Origin: Neocallimastix lanati (nom. inval.)
Lineage: Eukaryota; Neocallimastigomycota; Neocallimastigomycetes; Neocallimastigales; Neocallimastigaceae
DNA: 53,500 nucleotides
NCBI GenBank assembly: GCA_016946835.1
Contig: JACVTC010000009.1
Location: 1,005,001 to 1,058,500, forward strand
Direction: 5' to 3'
Shown piece by piece: positions 24,266-36,040 of this stretch (its first letter is position 1; every line of letters starts with the position of its first letter). The translations under genes and the position numbers were made by a program. A model generated the notes under the pieces. That model made no database searches. It saw only the letters and a program-made list of their open reading frames with translations, and was not told the DNA's origin.

Positions 24266-24592
24266 ACCATAGGAAGAATCTCAGAAACCATTTTTCAAGC
24301 TTGTTCAAACTCGACGATTGAATCCGAGATATATGATCTAGAAATAACTATAGGAGACAAGACTTTCCAAGATCATTTTAAAGTAATTGAAAAAGATGAT
24401 CTTTTCGACATTCTAATTGGAGTTGATTCATTAAAGAAAAATAGGTTTGATATTAACCTAGTTAATGACTCATTATATTATATTAATGAAGATAATACTT
24501 ACAAGAAATTAGCTGACCTTTATTACGATATTAATCTGAAAAATCCAATTGACTCAGGAGAAGAAATTAATAAAGATGTAAACTGTGCTTAA
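24266..24592 (+). pseudogene. Gypsy aspartic protease fragment
   Basis: One open frame on the plus strand, about 108 codons to a TAA at 24590-24592. It reads DLEITIGDKTFQDHFKVIEK followed by DILIGVDSLKKNRFDINLVN, the back half of a retropepsin (the ILG(x)D-like turn before the C-terminal strands). The catalytic Asp end is missing, cut by the LTR at 24263. Confidence 0.7.
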
Positions 24593-24977
24593 CAATAAGA
24601 AACAAGAATTTAAATTAATAACCTAATAAAATAAAACTTATTATTAAACACAAATCTTTAAATCAAAAGGTTGGTGTTAAATAATAATTTATTAATTATT
24701 AATTTTTTAATAAAAACACGATTTATCAATTTACATGAAATTTTTTGAGATATATATATTTTTTTTTAATTAAATAAATTATTTAAATTTTTATGAATTA
24801 AATTTTTATAATTTAAACCAATCAAATAATTATAAACTAAAATATTTTAATAATATTAAATAAATAAAAATAATAAAAATTTTTAAGGTAAATGTTTGGA
24901 TTCGAACTCGCGAACTTAGCTTTAAATTATAAGTATTAAACACTAAATTATACTATTTATTTCTGTGATCCGTTACA
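24593..24977 (-). mobile_element. Probable LTR fragment with tRNA-like segment
   Basis: Read on the minus strand it opens TGTAACGGATCACAG at 24977, like the F-type LTR start. At about 24957-24888 it contains a D-arm-like ATAGTATAATTTAGTG-TTTAATAC and a B-box-like GAGTTCGAATCC. The anticodon and T stems do not pair well, so it is not a working tRNA gene. The element's other end is not clear. Confidence 0.4.
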
Positions 24978-25511
24978 AAAGAAAACACAAATGCATCTAC
25001 ACCCTTACTACTTACTATAGTTATTCAGAATAAAGATAAACAATTAGAATAAACTATTAATGTTAAAGAAAATATTATAAATGATATTATTAATTTAAAA
25101 TCCGATAATGGCGCAGAATATATTAATAAAAATTTAATATCTTATCTCCAATCCGAAGGTATTAATTTTATTCACTCAACACCTGGTAATCCTCAACAAA
25201 ATGGAAGAGCCGAAAGGTTAAATCAAACCTTAAATAATTGTGCTAAAACTCTTTTAAATTCTGCTAAGCTTCCTTTAAAATTCTGGGATTTAGCCACTCT
25301 TTGTGCTGCTCATTTATATAATTTAAATCCCCATCAATCTATCAACAATAATATTCCTTATGAATTATTCTTTAAAAAACCAGCTGATATTACTCACTTG
25401 AAAGTTTTTGGTTGTAAGACACTTTTTTACAATAATCATAAAACTAACAAATTTGAAAATAATTCTAAACCAAGCATTTTTGTAGGATATGCTAATGTTA
25501 TAATTGTTTGA
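24978..25511 (+). pseudogene. Ty1/copia integrase core fragment
   Basis: The plus strand encodes INLKSDNGAEYINKNLISYL, then TPGNPQQNGRAERLNQTLNN, KFWDLATLCAAHLYN and HLKVFGCKTLFYNN, ending at FVGYAN. These are the second catalytic Asp (SDNG), the Glu region (NGRAERLNQ) and the GKG-like start of a copia integrase. One in-frame TAA occurs near 25050. Both ends are truncated; after 25495 the sequence is unrelated AT-rich DNA. It is on the opposite strand from the copia piece at 14436. Confidence 0.85.
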
Positions 25512-26229
25512 AATTATTATAAAATTATTATTAATATTTTTAATTTATATTACCCAATCATTATTTTAATAATATTGATATATAACTTATGCATATAAAA
25601 CTAAGATAAAAACATGCTTTTCAAAATAATTCTTTATTCACAATACGTTTATCTTCGTAATAAATGAATAATTATAAAAATATAATAAAATAACTATAAA
25701 TAAATTAAGAATAATATACTATTAAAGTATTTTAAAGTATTTTTTGGTATTAAAAAGTTAATGAAAATATTTTATTTTATTCTATAACCTCGCCTTATAT
25801 TCATGAAATATTTAAATATTATTGGTTGATTTAATATTATAATTTAAAATTAATTTATATTACCTAACAGAAAAAAAAAAAAATATTAAAAATAATTTCA
25901 TTGATTAACATATTAAAATAAAAATAATTAATATGTTATTTTGATAAAATAATACATTTGTATTATTGTATTAAACTTAATATATTTAATTATCATTTTA
26001 AATTTATATATCTAAAAGTTAACTTTTTAATAAAATTTATTACAAGTTTATTAAAAAATTATTTATTCATTAATATTTATTAAATTAAATTTTCTTTATA
26101 AATATATATATGTTTTATTAGTTTATATAAATTATTAATTTTTTTTTAAAAAAAAAAATTTTTAAATTTTATCATAGATAAATTTCAATTGTTTTCTAAG
26201 AGTTTTATGATTAAAAATAATTATAATCC
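25512..26229. other. AT-rich non-coding region
   Basis: No coding sequence or clear repeat is seen. It separates the copia fragment from the ABC pseudogene. Confidence 0.5.
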
Positions 26230-27117
26230 TGAATTTACTATAGAATAATATTCACCTTTTTTTTCAAGTAGTTGCTCATTGTTTCCTATTTCTACAATTT
26301 TTTATTTTTAATAACTATTATAATATCATAATCTTTTATAGTGGATAAACGATGAGCTACTGTTATTGTAGTTCTTCCTTGAGTGATTTTATCTAAAGCC
26401 ATTTGTACTAATACTACAGATTCTGAATCTAACGATGAGGTAACTTCATCTAACAATAACAACTTTGGACGACGAATAATAGCTCTTACAATAGCTTTTT
26501 TTGTTCTTGTCCGCCACTGAGTTTACTGGCATTATTTCCTATGATAGTATCGTATTCTTCTGGTAATGAATTAATAAAATCATTAATATCAGCAATTTTT
26601 GAAGCTTCTATGATTTCACTTTTAGTAGCATTAGGTCTTCCATAACATATATTATCTTTAATGGATATATTTAATAATCTATGTTCTTGATCAACAATTG
26701 AAATTTGTTCACAAAATTATTTAAAGTTATATTCTTTGGTATTAATACCATCTAAAAATATACCACCTCTAATAGGATCATACCAACGTAAAATTAATCC
26801 AATTATAATACTTTTTCCACAACCAGAATTTCTAACAATAGCACACTTTTTTTCCAAAAGGAATTTCAATATTTTTATTTTTATTGTCAAAATCTAATAT
26901 TACGGTTTCTGGTCTTGAAGGATAAACAAATTTTAAATTATCTAATAAAATATCACCTTTTAATATATTTTTTTTAATGCATCATTTTCAATACTATAAA
27001 TTTTATTTAATTTTATAATACCTTTTGATTCAGAGGAATCAATATTAGTTTTTTTATCAATTATTTCTAGTATATGACCAATAGCCTCCATTGATTTATC
27101 GTAATCGGTTAAATTTT
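26230..27117 (-). pseudogene. ABC transporter nucleotide-binding domain (ABCB/MDR type), truncated pseudogene
   Basis: Minus-strand pieces give a complete ATPase domain in order. FVYPSRPETVILDFD (the A-loop region) comes first, then the Walker A NSGCGKSIIIGLILRWYDP. CEQISIVDQEHRLLNISIKD holds the Q-loop, KLSGGQEQ is the signature, and Walker [17 protein letters not shown] is followed by the H-loop [15 protein letters not shown]. The tail [19 protein letters not shown] is typical of full-length MDR exporters. It is broken by frameshifts near 26855, 26505 and 26305 and by a TAA near 26715. All membrane segments are missing upstream of 27117. The frameshifts lie at A/T runs, so some could be assembly errors, but the truncation is real. 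It is the only non-transposon, non-cyclin coding relic in the window. Confidence 0.85.
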
Positions 27118-27887
27118 TAATTTAAATAATGATTTATATTTAAATTATTAATAAATAAAATTTCGGATATGCGAAATTTTTAAAAATTTAAATTTTTAAA
27201 TTTTTGATCAAAATTTTATTTTTAAAGCCGAAAATTTTTTTCGAATAAAATTTTGTGCCTTTTTCCGCTACTGTTACGGTACAATTAAATAAAGAAAAAT
27301 TAAACTATTTAAAGAAAATATTAAAGTAAAAAATATCATTAACAATTATAAATAAATAATAAAAAATTTGAATATTAAAATATTAGTTATAGAATATTAT
27401 AAAGTTAAATAAAAATAATTAGATGTATTAAAAAATCATGTATTAATTATATTATTTAATATTGTAAAATTTTTATATAATATTTTAATAATTTAGAAAA
27501 TTTAAGTTTATTATATTTTTATTATTATATTTTTATTATTAAATTTTTATTATTAAATTTTTATTATTAATTTTTTTTATTTTTATTTTTAATCCAATCA
27601 AATAAATATTTTATTAGTATAAAAAAGAACAAAGTAACACAATACTTTTGTTCTCTCCCTTTTTTTCTTACGACTTTATTATTATATTATTTTTTTTAAT
27701 ATTTTCTAAAAGTTAAATAATAAATTAAATAGTTTAAAATAAATTAAAATTTATTAAATAGTTTTTTTTCTAAATTTAATGTTTTAAAAGTGTTTAATTA
27801 ATAGTTTTTTGTGTTTAGTGTATAATATTAAGATAAGTATAGTATAAAATTAGTTTAGTAATAGATTAGTTGTATTAATGTAACGAA
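27118..27887. other. AT-rich non-coding region
   Basis: Contains tandem ATTTTTATTATTAA units near 27515-27575 and a patch with TTCGGATATGCGAA at 27164-27180. No gene is seen. Confidence 0.45.
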
Positions 27888-28407
27888 TGTTGAGGTTCAT
27901 ATTAGAAAAGGAGTGTGAACATTAAATAAATAGATAATTTAACTAAAGACTAAATTACACTAAAAGAATTTATTATTACACATTATAAATTTTATTTAAA
28001 GAACTATTATTAAAAATATTTATTATTTATAAATTATATAATTATTTTATTGTTAAAAATAACTTTATTAATATTAATATTTATTATTATAACAATATGG
28101 GAAACCTTTCAATTCTTATTCCTATTTCATTATCACTACTATTTCTACTATTTCTTTTCTCAGAAAGGCCCCCTTCATAAAATAATATGGATAATACATA
28201 TTTTATATTATTTAATTACATTATTAAAACCAATCATATAAATTAATTAATTACATAAATTTAATATTTAAAATAATAAAATATAACTAATGTAAAAATT
28301 ATTAATATAGAATATAAGAAAATTATTAATAGTAAAGAATATAATAATATATTTTTATATAATAAATTATTAAAAATTTAATTAAAAATATCATTATTAT
28401 TCTATTC
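27888..28407 (-). mobile_element. Inverted, truncated copy of the element F LTR
   Basis: Starting TGTTGAGGTTCATATTAG at 27888 it follows the reverse complement of 21552-21025, including GGTTTCCCATATTG-like and AGGCCCCCTTCATAAA words. The last about 50 bp of the LTR are absent; the match stops just before element D's target site. Confidence 0.8.
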
Positions 28408-28417
28408 TTTATCACGA

Positions 28418-29097
28418 TGTAAGAATATAGATTTATTTCTTATAAAATAATCTATCTTCTTATTTAATTAATTTATATTTCATTTATATTTCAATATTTA
28501 TTAACATGTAAAAAATATATTAATTTATCCAAATTAATATATTGAAAAATAATGTAAACAAATTTGTTGTAATGTATTAATTACTTAAAAATATTATTTA
28601 TATTTTATTATTTCAATTAGTTGATAATTTATAAGATTTTAGCAATCGGTTAATTAATTTTTTCCCCAATATTATTATGATTGGGTTTTTATTAATTAAT
28701 ACGATGATTAATATATTAGAATATTAATCGAAGTTATTCAGGTTTTTCTACTAATCTTTTCCTGAATATCAATTTGTTAAGATTAGATACCTTTATTTGA
28801 TTTGTTAACTTTATCTTATCTATTTTATTTATTTAATAATTACATCTATTTAATAATTTCATCTATTAAAATAATTATAAATAAAAAAGTATAAAAGAAC
28901 TCAAATTTCTTTGATTAAAGAAATTAGAGTTATTATTATATAATGCTATATAATAAATTAAAAGAAAATAAAGTCTTTTTGTTTATTTCAATATTTAGTG
29001 TTTATAATAAACTCTATATAAAGTTAAGTATAAATTTTTATATCTTAAAATATTAATAATCTAGTTATAGTTAGTATATTATAAATAGATTATTACA
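28418..29097 (+). repeat. 5' LTR of element D
   Basis: 680 bp, TGTAAGAATATAG ... GATTATTACA. TATAAAAG is at 28890-28897. The 3' partner is 33599-34234 plus 34953-34996, interrupted by a solo LTR. Confidence 0.95.
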
Positions 29098-29112
29098 ATA
29101 ATAACTCTAATT
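28890..29112 (+). promoter_or_regulatory. D promoter, RNA 5' end and self-complementary primer site
   Basis: TATAAAAG (28890-28897) is followed 32 nt from its start by AATTAGAGTTATTAT (28922-28936). The first 15 nt after the LTR, ATAATAACTCTAATT (29098-29112), are its exact reverse complement. No TGG-type tRNA site is present. The layout is that of Tf1 self-priming, where the mRNA 5' end anneals to the site beside the LTR and primes minus-strand DNA. The RNA start is inferred from the TATA distance. Confidence 0.8.
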
Positions 29113-29346
29113 AGTAATTTAAATAAAATAACTATATATATTAAAAAAAAAAAAAAAAAATTTTAGATACTTTAGCATTTGAGATAAATTTTTTCAATTT
29201 AATTATAATTTAAAGTTTGAATCAAATAATATATTACAATATATAAAATAAATTAATTTAATTAATTCAATCAATACATATATTACAATTAATTCTTTAG
29301 TATTTAAATAATAATAATAATAAAAAAAAATAATAATAATAATAAT

Positions 29347-29377
<31 letters not shown>

Positions 29378-29527
29378 GCATATTTTAATAGTAGTAATAA
29401 TAATAACAATATTAGTTTTAGTAATAATAATAATAATAATAATAAAAAATTATATATAATTTTGATACTACTTAACTTTTTATTTTATTTTATATATTAA
29501 AATTTTTTTTTAGAAAAATAAATCAAG

Positions 29528-31189
29528 ATGGAACTAAATGAACAAAGTATGAAAGAGTATGCCCCTAAAGAAAATGAAACTTCAAAATTTATCTCTACCC
29601 TGACTGAGTTCATTCCAACATTCTTTTCATCAAAAGGTGTCTTATCAAAAGACGAAGATGAAACGTTGATGAACATCAACGACGTCCTGGAACAAAGTGA
29701 GATGTTCTTTCAAGAACATCCAAACTCTTTTCCATCGGACATATATAAAAACACCTTTGTTATTAATAAACTTCAAGGTGTTGCAAAAAAATGGGGTCTC
29801 TCCCTAAAAACTGATAATATTTTAGAAAGTTTAAGTTATAAAAAATTTAAACATCTACTTATAAAAAATTTTGGAGATACGAAAGAGCAGAAATACGCTC
29901 TTATCGAACAATTATTGGAGTTAAAACAAAAACATTTAGGTAAAGCTACCTTTTATACCATTGAATTTAGAAGGTTGTCAAGGAGGATCGGATGGCAAGA
30001 TAATGTCCTTATAGACTTAATAAGACGTGGAGTAATTGATGAAGTTAAAGAAGAATTTGACAAGGTAAAAAATAAACCTCAGACTTTATTTGAAGCTACC
30101 AACATGATAATTGAAATTGATAAAAGATGTCTTTTGAATGATAAAATAACCAACAGTCATATTAACAAATTTAACAAAAAATCAACGTTCAGAATGAAAA
30201 GACATGAGCTGAACAAGAACGACAAAAAAGCATATAATCATTTCAAACATAACGAATTAAGATCTAAAAAGAAAAATTTATTATCAGCAAATTTCACACC
30301 TAGTTTTACAGAGAAAATGACTAATACTTTTACTATATCCTTCAACAATAAGCCTTTAAAAATAAAACTCATGGTAGACTCTGGATCTGCTAGAAGCTTT
30401 ATATGTAAAGACTTTGTAACCGCTAACAAAATACCAGTTTCAGGTCTCCCTTCACCAATAAATATCCAGCTACCGAATAATAAAAATATGAATATTAAAC
30501 AAACAACTAAAAGTCTTCAACTTCAATTTATGGATCATAAAGAAAATTTTGAATTCTGTGTAGCAAATCTTCAACTCCATGGAATCTCAGGAATTCTCGG
30601 AAGAGATTGGCTTAATATCCATAAGCCATATATTAACTTTGAAAATAATTATATTTACTTTTTGGAAAAATTCTGTTCTGATCATTGCCCTTCGTCCAAA
30701 GGAAACAAATTCATGTTTCACTCTAAAGAAATAACTGCATCTATGGTACCCGAGGCTATCCTTACTAACGATTCGATCTTTTCTGAAAGCAACGTTGAGG
30801 AAGATATCTCTGACGGTGATTTGTGTGCTGTTATGGTAGATAATATCAAACAACAAACAATGGAAGAAAAAGAAGAGATAATCAATAAATATTATTTAGA
30901 ATTTAAGATAGTTTTTGAGAAACAACAAGCTGACAAATTACCAAAGCACAGAAAGTATGACATGTCGATAGAACTCATTCCCGGAAGTCAATTATATTAT
31001 GGTCCAATATACTCACTAACTGCAAAGGAATTAAAAGCACTTAAAGAATACATAAAAGAAAATCTGAAAAAAGGCTTTATTCGGAAATCAAAATCTCCCG
31101 CAGGCGCACCTGTTCTTTTTGTTATGAAACGTGACGGAACACTACGTCTTAGATTATCGAAAATTAAATGCGATAACTATTCGCAATAG
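29528..31189 (+). CDS. Element D Gag, protease and start of reverse transcriptase
   Basis: An ATG at 29528 opens 553 codons. Residues about 1-190 form an alpha-rich Gag with [16 protein letters not shown] and [20 protein letters not shown], typical of Ty3-like capsids. A basic Lys/Asn-rich stretch follows (about 215-255), with no CCHC knuckle. Protease has [10 protein letters not shown] with the catalytic triad at 284-286, and [20 protein letters not shown] as the second signature. The RT N-terminus [20 protein letters not shown] and [19 protein letters not shown] come last. The frame is lost about 15 codons before the TAG stop, inside the RT motif, by an indel near 31150; the rest of Pol lies one frame away. 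Confidence 0.9.
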   Translation: MELNEQSMKEYAPKENETSKFISTLTEFIPTFFSSKGVLSKDEDETLMNINDVLEQSEMFFQEHPNSFPSDIYKNTFVINKLQGVAKKWGLSLKTDNILESLSYKKFKHLLIKNFGDTKEQKYALIEQLLELKQKHLGKATFYTIEFRRLSRRIGWQDNVLIDLIRRGVIDEVKEEFDKVKNKPQTLFEATNMIIEIDKRCLLNDKITNSHINKFNKKSTFRMKRHELNKNDKKAYNHFKHNELRSKKKNLLSANFTPSFTEKMTNTFTISFNNKPLKIKLMVDSGSARSFICKDFVTANKIPVSGLPSPINIQLPNNKNMNIKQTTKSLQLQFMDHKENFEFCVANLQLHGISGILGRDWLNIHKPYINFENNYIYFLEKFCSDHCPSSKGNKFMFHSKEITASMVPEAILTNDSIFSESNVEEDISDGDLCAVMVDNIKQQTMEEKEEIINKYYLEFKIVFEKQQADKLPKHRKYDMSIELIPGSQLYYGPIYSLTAKELKALKEYIKENLKKGFIRKSKSPAGAPVLFVMKRDGTLRLRLSKIKCDNYSQ

Positions 31190-33563
31190 TTATCCAATTC
31201 CAAGAATAAGTGATCTAATTGAATGTTTCAAGGGAGCAATTATATTTACGAGACTTGACTTAAGGTCTGCGTATAATCTTATACACATCAAAGAAGGACA
31301 AGAATATCTTACAGCATTCCGCACACCATTGGGTCATTACGAATATTTAGTTATGCCCTTTGGATTACACAATGCTCCTTCTGTGTTCCAGAGATTCGTT
31401 CAAGATATATTTTCTGAAGTTATTGGAAAGTTCGTACAGGTTTACTTAGACGATATAATTATCTACTCAAGTAACAATACCAGTCATATTGATCATGTTA
31501 AGACAGTTTTGAATCTCTTAATTAGTAATGGACTCTATGCAAAGTTAGAAAAGTGCGATTTCCATGTGAAATCCACAACATTCCTAGGATTCACTGTCTC
31601 ATCTACAGGATTGATAATGGATGCAAGTAAATTAAACTCAATATTAGAATGGCCAACCCCAACAAATATCAAAGATTTGCAAAGCTTTCTCGGTCTTTGT
31701 AATTATTATAGAAAATTTATAAAAAATTTTGCCAAGATAATGGAACCTCTAAGAAATTTATTAAAGAAAAATGTAACTTTTATTTGGGATGAATCTAAAG
31801 ATGAAGCTTTCAACAAATTAAAGTCTGCTTTTAAAGATAATGAATTTTTAATTTTTCCTGACCCAGAGAAGGAATTTATACTGGAAACAGATGCTAGTGA
31901 TTATGCTGTCGGTTGCGTATTATCACAAATTTATGACAAAGATAAATTACTCCATCCAATTGCATTTCACTCAAGAGCACTAAATAAGAATGAAATAAAT
32001 TATACCATATACGATAAGGAACTCCTAGCCATCATCGTTGCATTTGAAACGTGGAGACATCACTTGGAAGGTGCCAAATATCCCGTTCGAATTATAACTG
32101 ACCATAAAAATCTACTGTATTTTAGGAAACCCCAAAATCTTAATCAACGCCAGGTTAGGTGGAGTCTATACTTGTCAAAATTTGATTTTAGAATATCTCA
32201 TAGACCAGGAGAAAATAGTGTAAAACCAGATTCATTATCCAGACGCCCCGATTATAGAAATAAAATTCCAAAAAACGATTTCAATCCAGCTGTTCTTGAT
32301 GATAATATTTTCTGTTGCGCTTCTGTTGAAAATATAAGCTTACTTATCGACGCCCAGAAGAAGGATAAATTTTGTAAAAATACTATGGAAAAGATTTATG
32401 ATAAATCTTCAAATAAAGTTAATTCATCATTATTCACTCTTGTTGATGGAGTTTTACACTTCCAAAAAAGGATTATTGTCCCATCCTCTCTTAAACATAA
32501 GGTGCTCAAATCTTTTCACGATACTCCTACAAACGGACACCAAGGTATTGATAAAACTCTCGAAAAACTTCGGAGATATTATTGGTGGCCGAACATAAAA
32601 AATGACGTTCAAAATTACATTAAGTCATGTATCACTTGTGGAAAAAGCAAAGTACGTAAGCATAAACCTTACGGAAAAATACAACCTCTTCCGGTGCCCA
32701 GTAAACCTTGGGAAATCATTGGAGTAGATTTCATAGTATCACTCCCTAATTCTCAAAACTGCACCTACATTTTGGTTGTTTCAGATCATTTGACAAAAAT
32801 GATACACCTTACACCTTGTTCTGACGTTCCATTCGCTGATTTAACTGCCAGACTCCTCTTAAACAATGTTTTCCGATACCACGGATTCCCGAAGATTATA
32901 GTTTTTGACCATGGTTCCCAATTTTCCTCCGAATTTTGGACTTCACTTTGTAGTGCCCTTAGTATAAAACCAAGTCTAGCTACTGCATTCCACCAACAAT
33001 CAAATGGCCAAGTAGAAAGGGCTAACGCTGTAATAGAGCAATATTTAAGATGCTATTGTTCTTCTGCCCAGACAGATTGGTGTTTTTATTTACCATTATG
33101 TGAACTCGCATATAACAATTCATTGCATAAATCAATAGGATGTTCTCCCTTTTATGCCAATTACGGATTCAACCCTAGTTGTAATATTGATTCTCCTCCA
33201 GTTCTTCTTACTGACAATGCTTCTGTCCTCACAAGAGATTGGGCTTCTCATTTCAATGGCCTTAAGAGACATCTCATTAAGGCTAAGGAAGACTACAAGA
33301 AATTCGGAGATAATAGAAAATCTTTCGGTCCAAAATTAAAGGTAAACGATAAAGTATGGTTAAAAAGACATTACTTTTCTAATGAACCTTCACGCAAATT
33401 ATCTTCTCAATATTTAGGACCCTTTAAAATAATTGAAGAAAGAGAAAGATTAAATTATCGGTTAGAGCTACCAGAAAATCTGCATCTGCATCCGATTTTC
33501 CATATTTCACAATTGGAACCATACTCTGAAAGGAATCCTGAATTAAAGGAAAACAACGTGTAA
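31131..33563 (+). CDS. Element D reverse transcriptase, RNase H and integrase
   Basis: Homology starts at about 31149 ([18 protein letters not shown]); the frame has no natural start here. RT fingers and palm include [17 protein letters not shown] and the active site [11 protein letters not shown] (YLDD at residues 105-108). RNase H carries [17 protein letters not shown]. Integrase has the zinc-binding HHCC region (about 455-500, ending CITCGKSK). Its catalytic triad is D533, D593 and E629, with the expected 35 residues between the last two; the second Asp sits in DHGSQF rather than the usual DRGSQF. The protein ends [20 protein letters not shown] without a chromodomain. It is intact after the indel, so only the junction at 31150 disables it. 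Confidence 0.9.
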   Translation: MTEHYVLDYRKLNAITIRNSYPIPRISDLIECFKGAIIFTRLDLRSAYNLIHIKEGQEYLTAFRTPLGHYEYLVMPFGLHNAPSVFQRFVQDIFSEVIGKFVQVYLDDIIIYSSNNTSHIDHVKTVLNLLISNGLYAKLEKCDFHVKSTTFLGFTVSSTGLIMDASKLNSILEWPTPTNIKDLQSFLGLCNYYRKFIKNFAKIMEPLRNLLKKNVTFIWDESKDEAFNKLKSAFKDNEFLIFPDPEKEFILETDASDYAVGCVLSQIYDKDKLLHPIAFHSRALNKNEINYTIYDKELLAIIVAFETWRHHLEGAKYPVRIITDHKNLLYFRKPQNLNQRQVRWSLYLSKFDFRISHRPGENSVKPDSLSRRPDYRNKIPKNDFNPAVLDDNIFCCASVENISLLIDAQKKDKFCKNTMEKIYDKSSNKVNSSLFTLVDGVLHFQKRIIVPSSLKHKVLKSFHDTPTNGHQGIDKTLEKLRRYYWWPNIKNDVQNYIKSCITCGKSKVRKHKPYGKIQPLPVPSKPWEIIGVDFIVSLPNSQNCTYILVVSDHLTKMIHLTPCSDVPFADLTARLLLNNVFRYHGFPKIIVFDHGSQFSSEFWTSLCSALSIKPSLATAFHQQSNGQVERANAVIEQYLRCYCSSAQTDWCFYLPLCELAYNNSLHKSIGCSPFYANYGFNPSCNIDSPPVLLTDNASVLTRDWASHFNGLKRHLIKAKEDYKKFGDNRKSFGPKLKVNDKVWLKRHYFSNEPSRKLSSQYLGPFKIIEERERLNYRLELPENLHLHPIFHISQLEPYSERNPELKENNV

Positions 33564-33583
33564 GTATTTTCCCATTTCAAATT

Positions 33584-34996
33584 AAGAAAAAAGGGCAATG
33601 TAAGAATATAGATTTATTTCTTATAAAATAATCTATCTTCTTATTTAATTAATTTATATTTCATTTATATTTCAATATTTATTAACATGTAAAAAATATA
33701 TTAATTTATCCAAATTAATATATTGAAAAATAATGTAAACAAATTTGTTGTAATGTATTAATTACTTAAAAATATTATTTATATTTTATTATTTCAATTA
33801 GTTGATAATTTATAAGATTTTAGCAATCGGTTAATTAATTTTTTCCCCAATATTATTATGATTGGGTTTTTATTAATTAATACGATGATTAATATATTAG
33901 AATATTAATCGAAGTTATTCAGGTTTTTCTACTAATCTTTTCCTGAATATCAATTTGTTAAGATTAGATACCTTTATTTGATTTGTTAACTTTATCTTAT
34001 CTATTTTATTTATTTAATAATTACATCTATTTAATAATTTCATCTATTAAAATAATTATAAATAAAAAAGTATAAAAGAACTCAAATTTCTTTGATTAAA
34101 GAAATTAGAGTTATTATTATATAATGCTATATAATAAATTAAAAGAAAATAAAGTCTTTTTGTTTATTTCAATATTTAGTGTTTATAATAAACTCTATAT
34201 AAAGTTAAGTATAAATTTTTATATCTTAAAATATTGTTAAGATTTTGATATAATTTATAGTTTAAATTTAAATAAAATAATATGGTTTATTAAAAAATAT
34301 TCACTAAGTCGATATGTCTATATAGTAATATACTATATAGATATATAATAAAAATAATAAATATTTAAATGTTTAGTTTAATAAAAATTTATTTATAATA
34401 AACTTTGATAATTAGAATTATCAAATTAATTTAATTTTAAATTTGTTTATTTTATTTAATAATAAAATATCTATAATATATTACTATTAAGGTAATTTTA
34501 CAATAACCTTACAAAGAACATAAAAGATAGATTTTTACATCTTTCTTTTATACTTTGTAAGTTACATAATAATAATATTTAATTATAAGATAGTAATAAT
34601 ATAGTAATATAAATACTAATAAAATATAAGGATAAATTTAATTATATAATTAATTTGAATAATTGAATTTAATATAGATATGTTGTAAACATATATAAAA
34701 ACATAATATAAATAAAATACACGTGACGTCAAATGTATGATTGAAATTAATTATTAATATAAACCTTATTTATTAATATTCTCAGAATTATTAGGCCTAA
34801 GATAACCCTTTAAATATTAAACAAGAATTTATATTAATTATTAATTATTTAAATATATATATTATTTATAATTAAATAAATAATATTTTTAATTATTGAA
34901 AAGTAAATAACTGAAATTGAGATTTCAATTCAGTTATAATTTCAACAAATATTAATAATCTAGTTATAGTTAGTATATTATAAATAGATTATTACA
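33584..34996 (+). repeat. Polypurine tract and 3' LTR of element D
   Basis: The purine run ATTAAG-AAAAAAGGGCAA ends at 33598, directly before the LTR start TGTAAGAATATAG at 33599. The LTR ends ATTACA at 34996. Removing the solo LTR and one copy of its duplication restores 680 bp, the length of the 5' LTR. Confidence 0.9.
34235..34947 (+). mobile_element. Solo LTR inserted in the 3' LTR of D
   Basis: 713 bp, TGTTAAGATT ... ATTTCAACA, flanked by AATAT on both sides (34230-34234 and 34948-34952). It is related to the truncated LTR at 12799-13245. A hairpin at 34508-34561 is kept in both. Confidence 0.92.
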
Positions 34997-35004
34997 CACG
35001 AATC

Positions 35005-36017
35005 TGGTAGACTCGGGGTTGACACTTAGATATTTAAAATCAAGCAGGGGGGGACGGGTATTACCCTGCTTTGATTTTAAATAAAAAAAAATAATTCTTT
35101 ATTAAAAGTTATTTATTTTTTTTATTAATATAAAATTTTATTATTTAAAGTACACATATTTAATTTTTAAGAAATTGTTACAATATTTATATTTTTTTAT
35201 AAATTTAAAGTATAATTAATTGTTTATAATTTAAGTAATTTTATAGAATTATTGAATTAATTTTATATCAATAATTCATTTTTGTTTTAATTTTTATAAA
35301 AATAATAAAATAATATTCAAATATAATTTAATTAAAAATAATTATAAAATAAATATATAGAAAATAGTTTTTACTATTTTCTTTGATATTTTTAAGTTAA
35401 ATAAATTGTTTTTAAAGATTAATATAATAAATTTAATAATCTTTAATTATTTTAAATAATACTTGTAATTATTTTCAAAATAAAATAAAATTTTTATAAT
35501 ATTTAATTAATAAATTTGATAATATTTAAATAATAATTTTTATAATAAGTAAAAATTTTTAATAATAATTTTTAATAATAAATTTAATTAATAATCTTAA
35601 TAATTTTATAATAATATTTAATAGTTATAATATATAAATTTTTATAATAATATTTAATAATTTTAATAATTTTATAATATTAATAATTTATAATAATTTT
35701 TAGAATAATATTTAATTAATAATTTAATAATTTTATAATAATTTTTATAATAATATTTAATTAATAGTTTTAATAGTTTAGTATCTTAAAAGTATAATTT
35801 TAATATTTACAATTGTATTTTAATATACATATATTTAATAATATAACAATAAAATAATTAATTAAAATTTATTTACATTATTTACAAGTTAAAATTAATT
35901 TATATCAAAATAAATTAAATTTTATTATTAAGTTTAGGTTATCAAGAATATAGGAAAGTACAATTTAGTAAAGAATTATTAATAATAAAATAAAGGTTAT
36001 TAATTCATTCTTTACCA
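35005..36017 (-). repeat. 3' LTR of element E
   Basis: On the minus strand it runs TGGTAAAGAATGAATTAATA ... CCCCGAGTCTACCA. The purine-rich AGAGGGGGCATCA just upstream (about 36018-36030) is the likely polypurine tract. It differs from the 5' LTR by about three single-base changes or indels. Confidence 0.93.
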
Positions 36018-36040
36018 TGATGCCCCCTCTAAAACTCAAG

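Larger units (their letters stand above)
28418..34996 (+). mobile_element. Ty3/gypsy retrotransposon D, nearly complete
   Basis: The 6579-bp element has 680-bp LTRs, a leader, gag-pro-pol and a polypurine tract. It is bounded by the exact 5-bp duplication CACGA (28413-28417 and 34997-35001). The 3' LTR contains a solo LTR (34235-34947). Order is gag, protease, RT, RNase H, integrase, as in Ty3/gypsy; there is no chromodomain. Apart from that insert the two LTRs look identical, so insertion was recent. Confidence 0.95.

Noticed and set aside
20976-28407. One element F bounded by 20976-21552 and 27888-28407 as terminal repeats
   Set aside because: The two LTR copies are inverted relative to each other, the second is truncated, and the space between holds unrelated fragments on both strands.
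31142-31155. CTT AGA T in D as a Ty1-like +1 programmed frameshift
   Set aside because: It resembles Ty1's CTT AGG C, but it lies inside the RT domain, not between gag and pol, and the shift leaves the conserved motif short of residues. A deletion is simpler.
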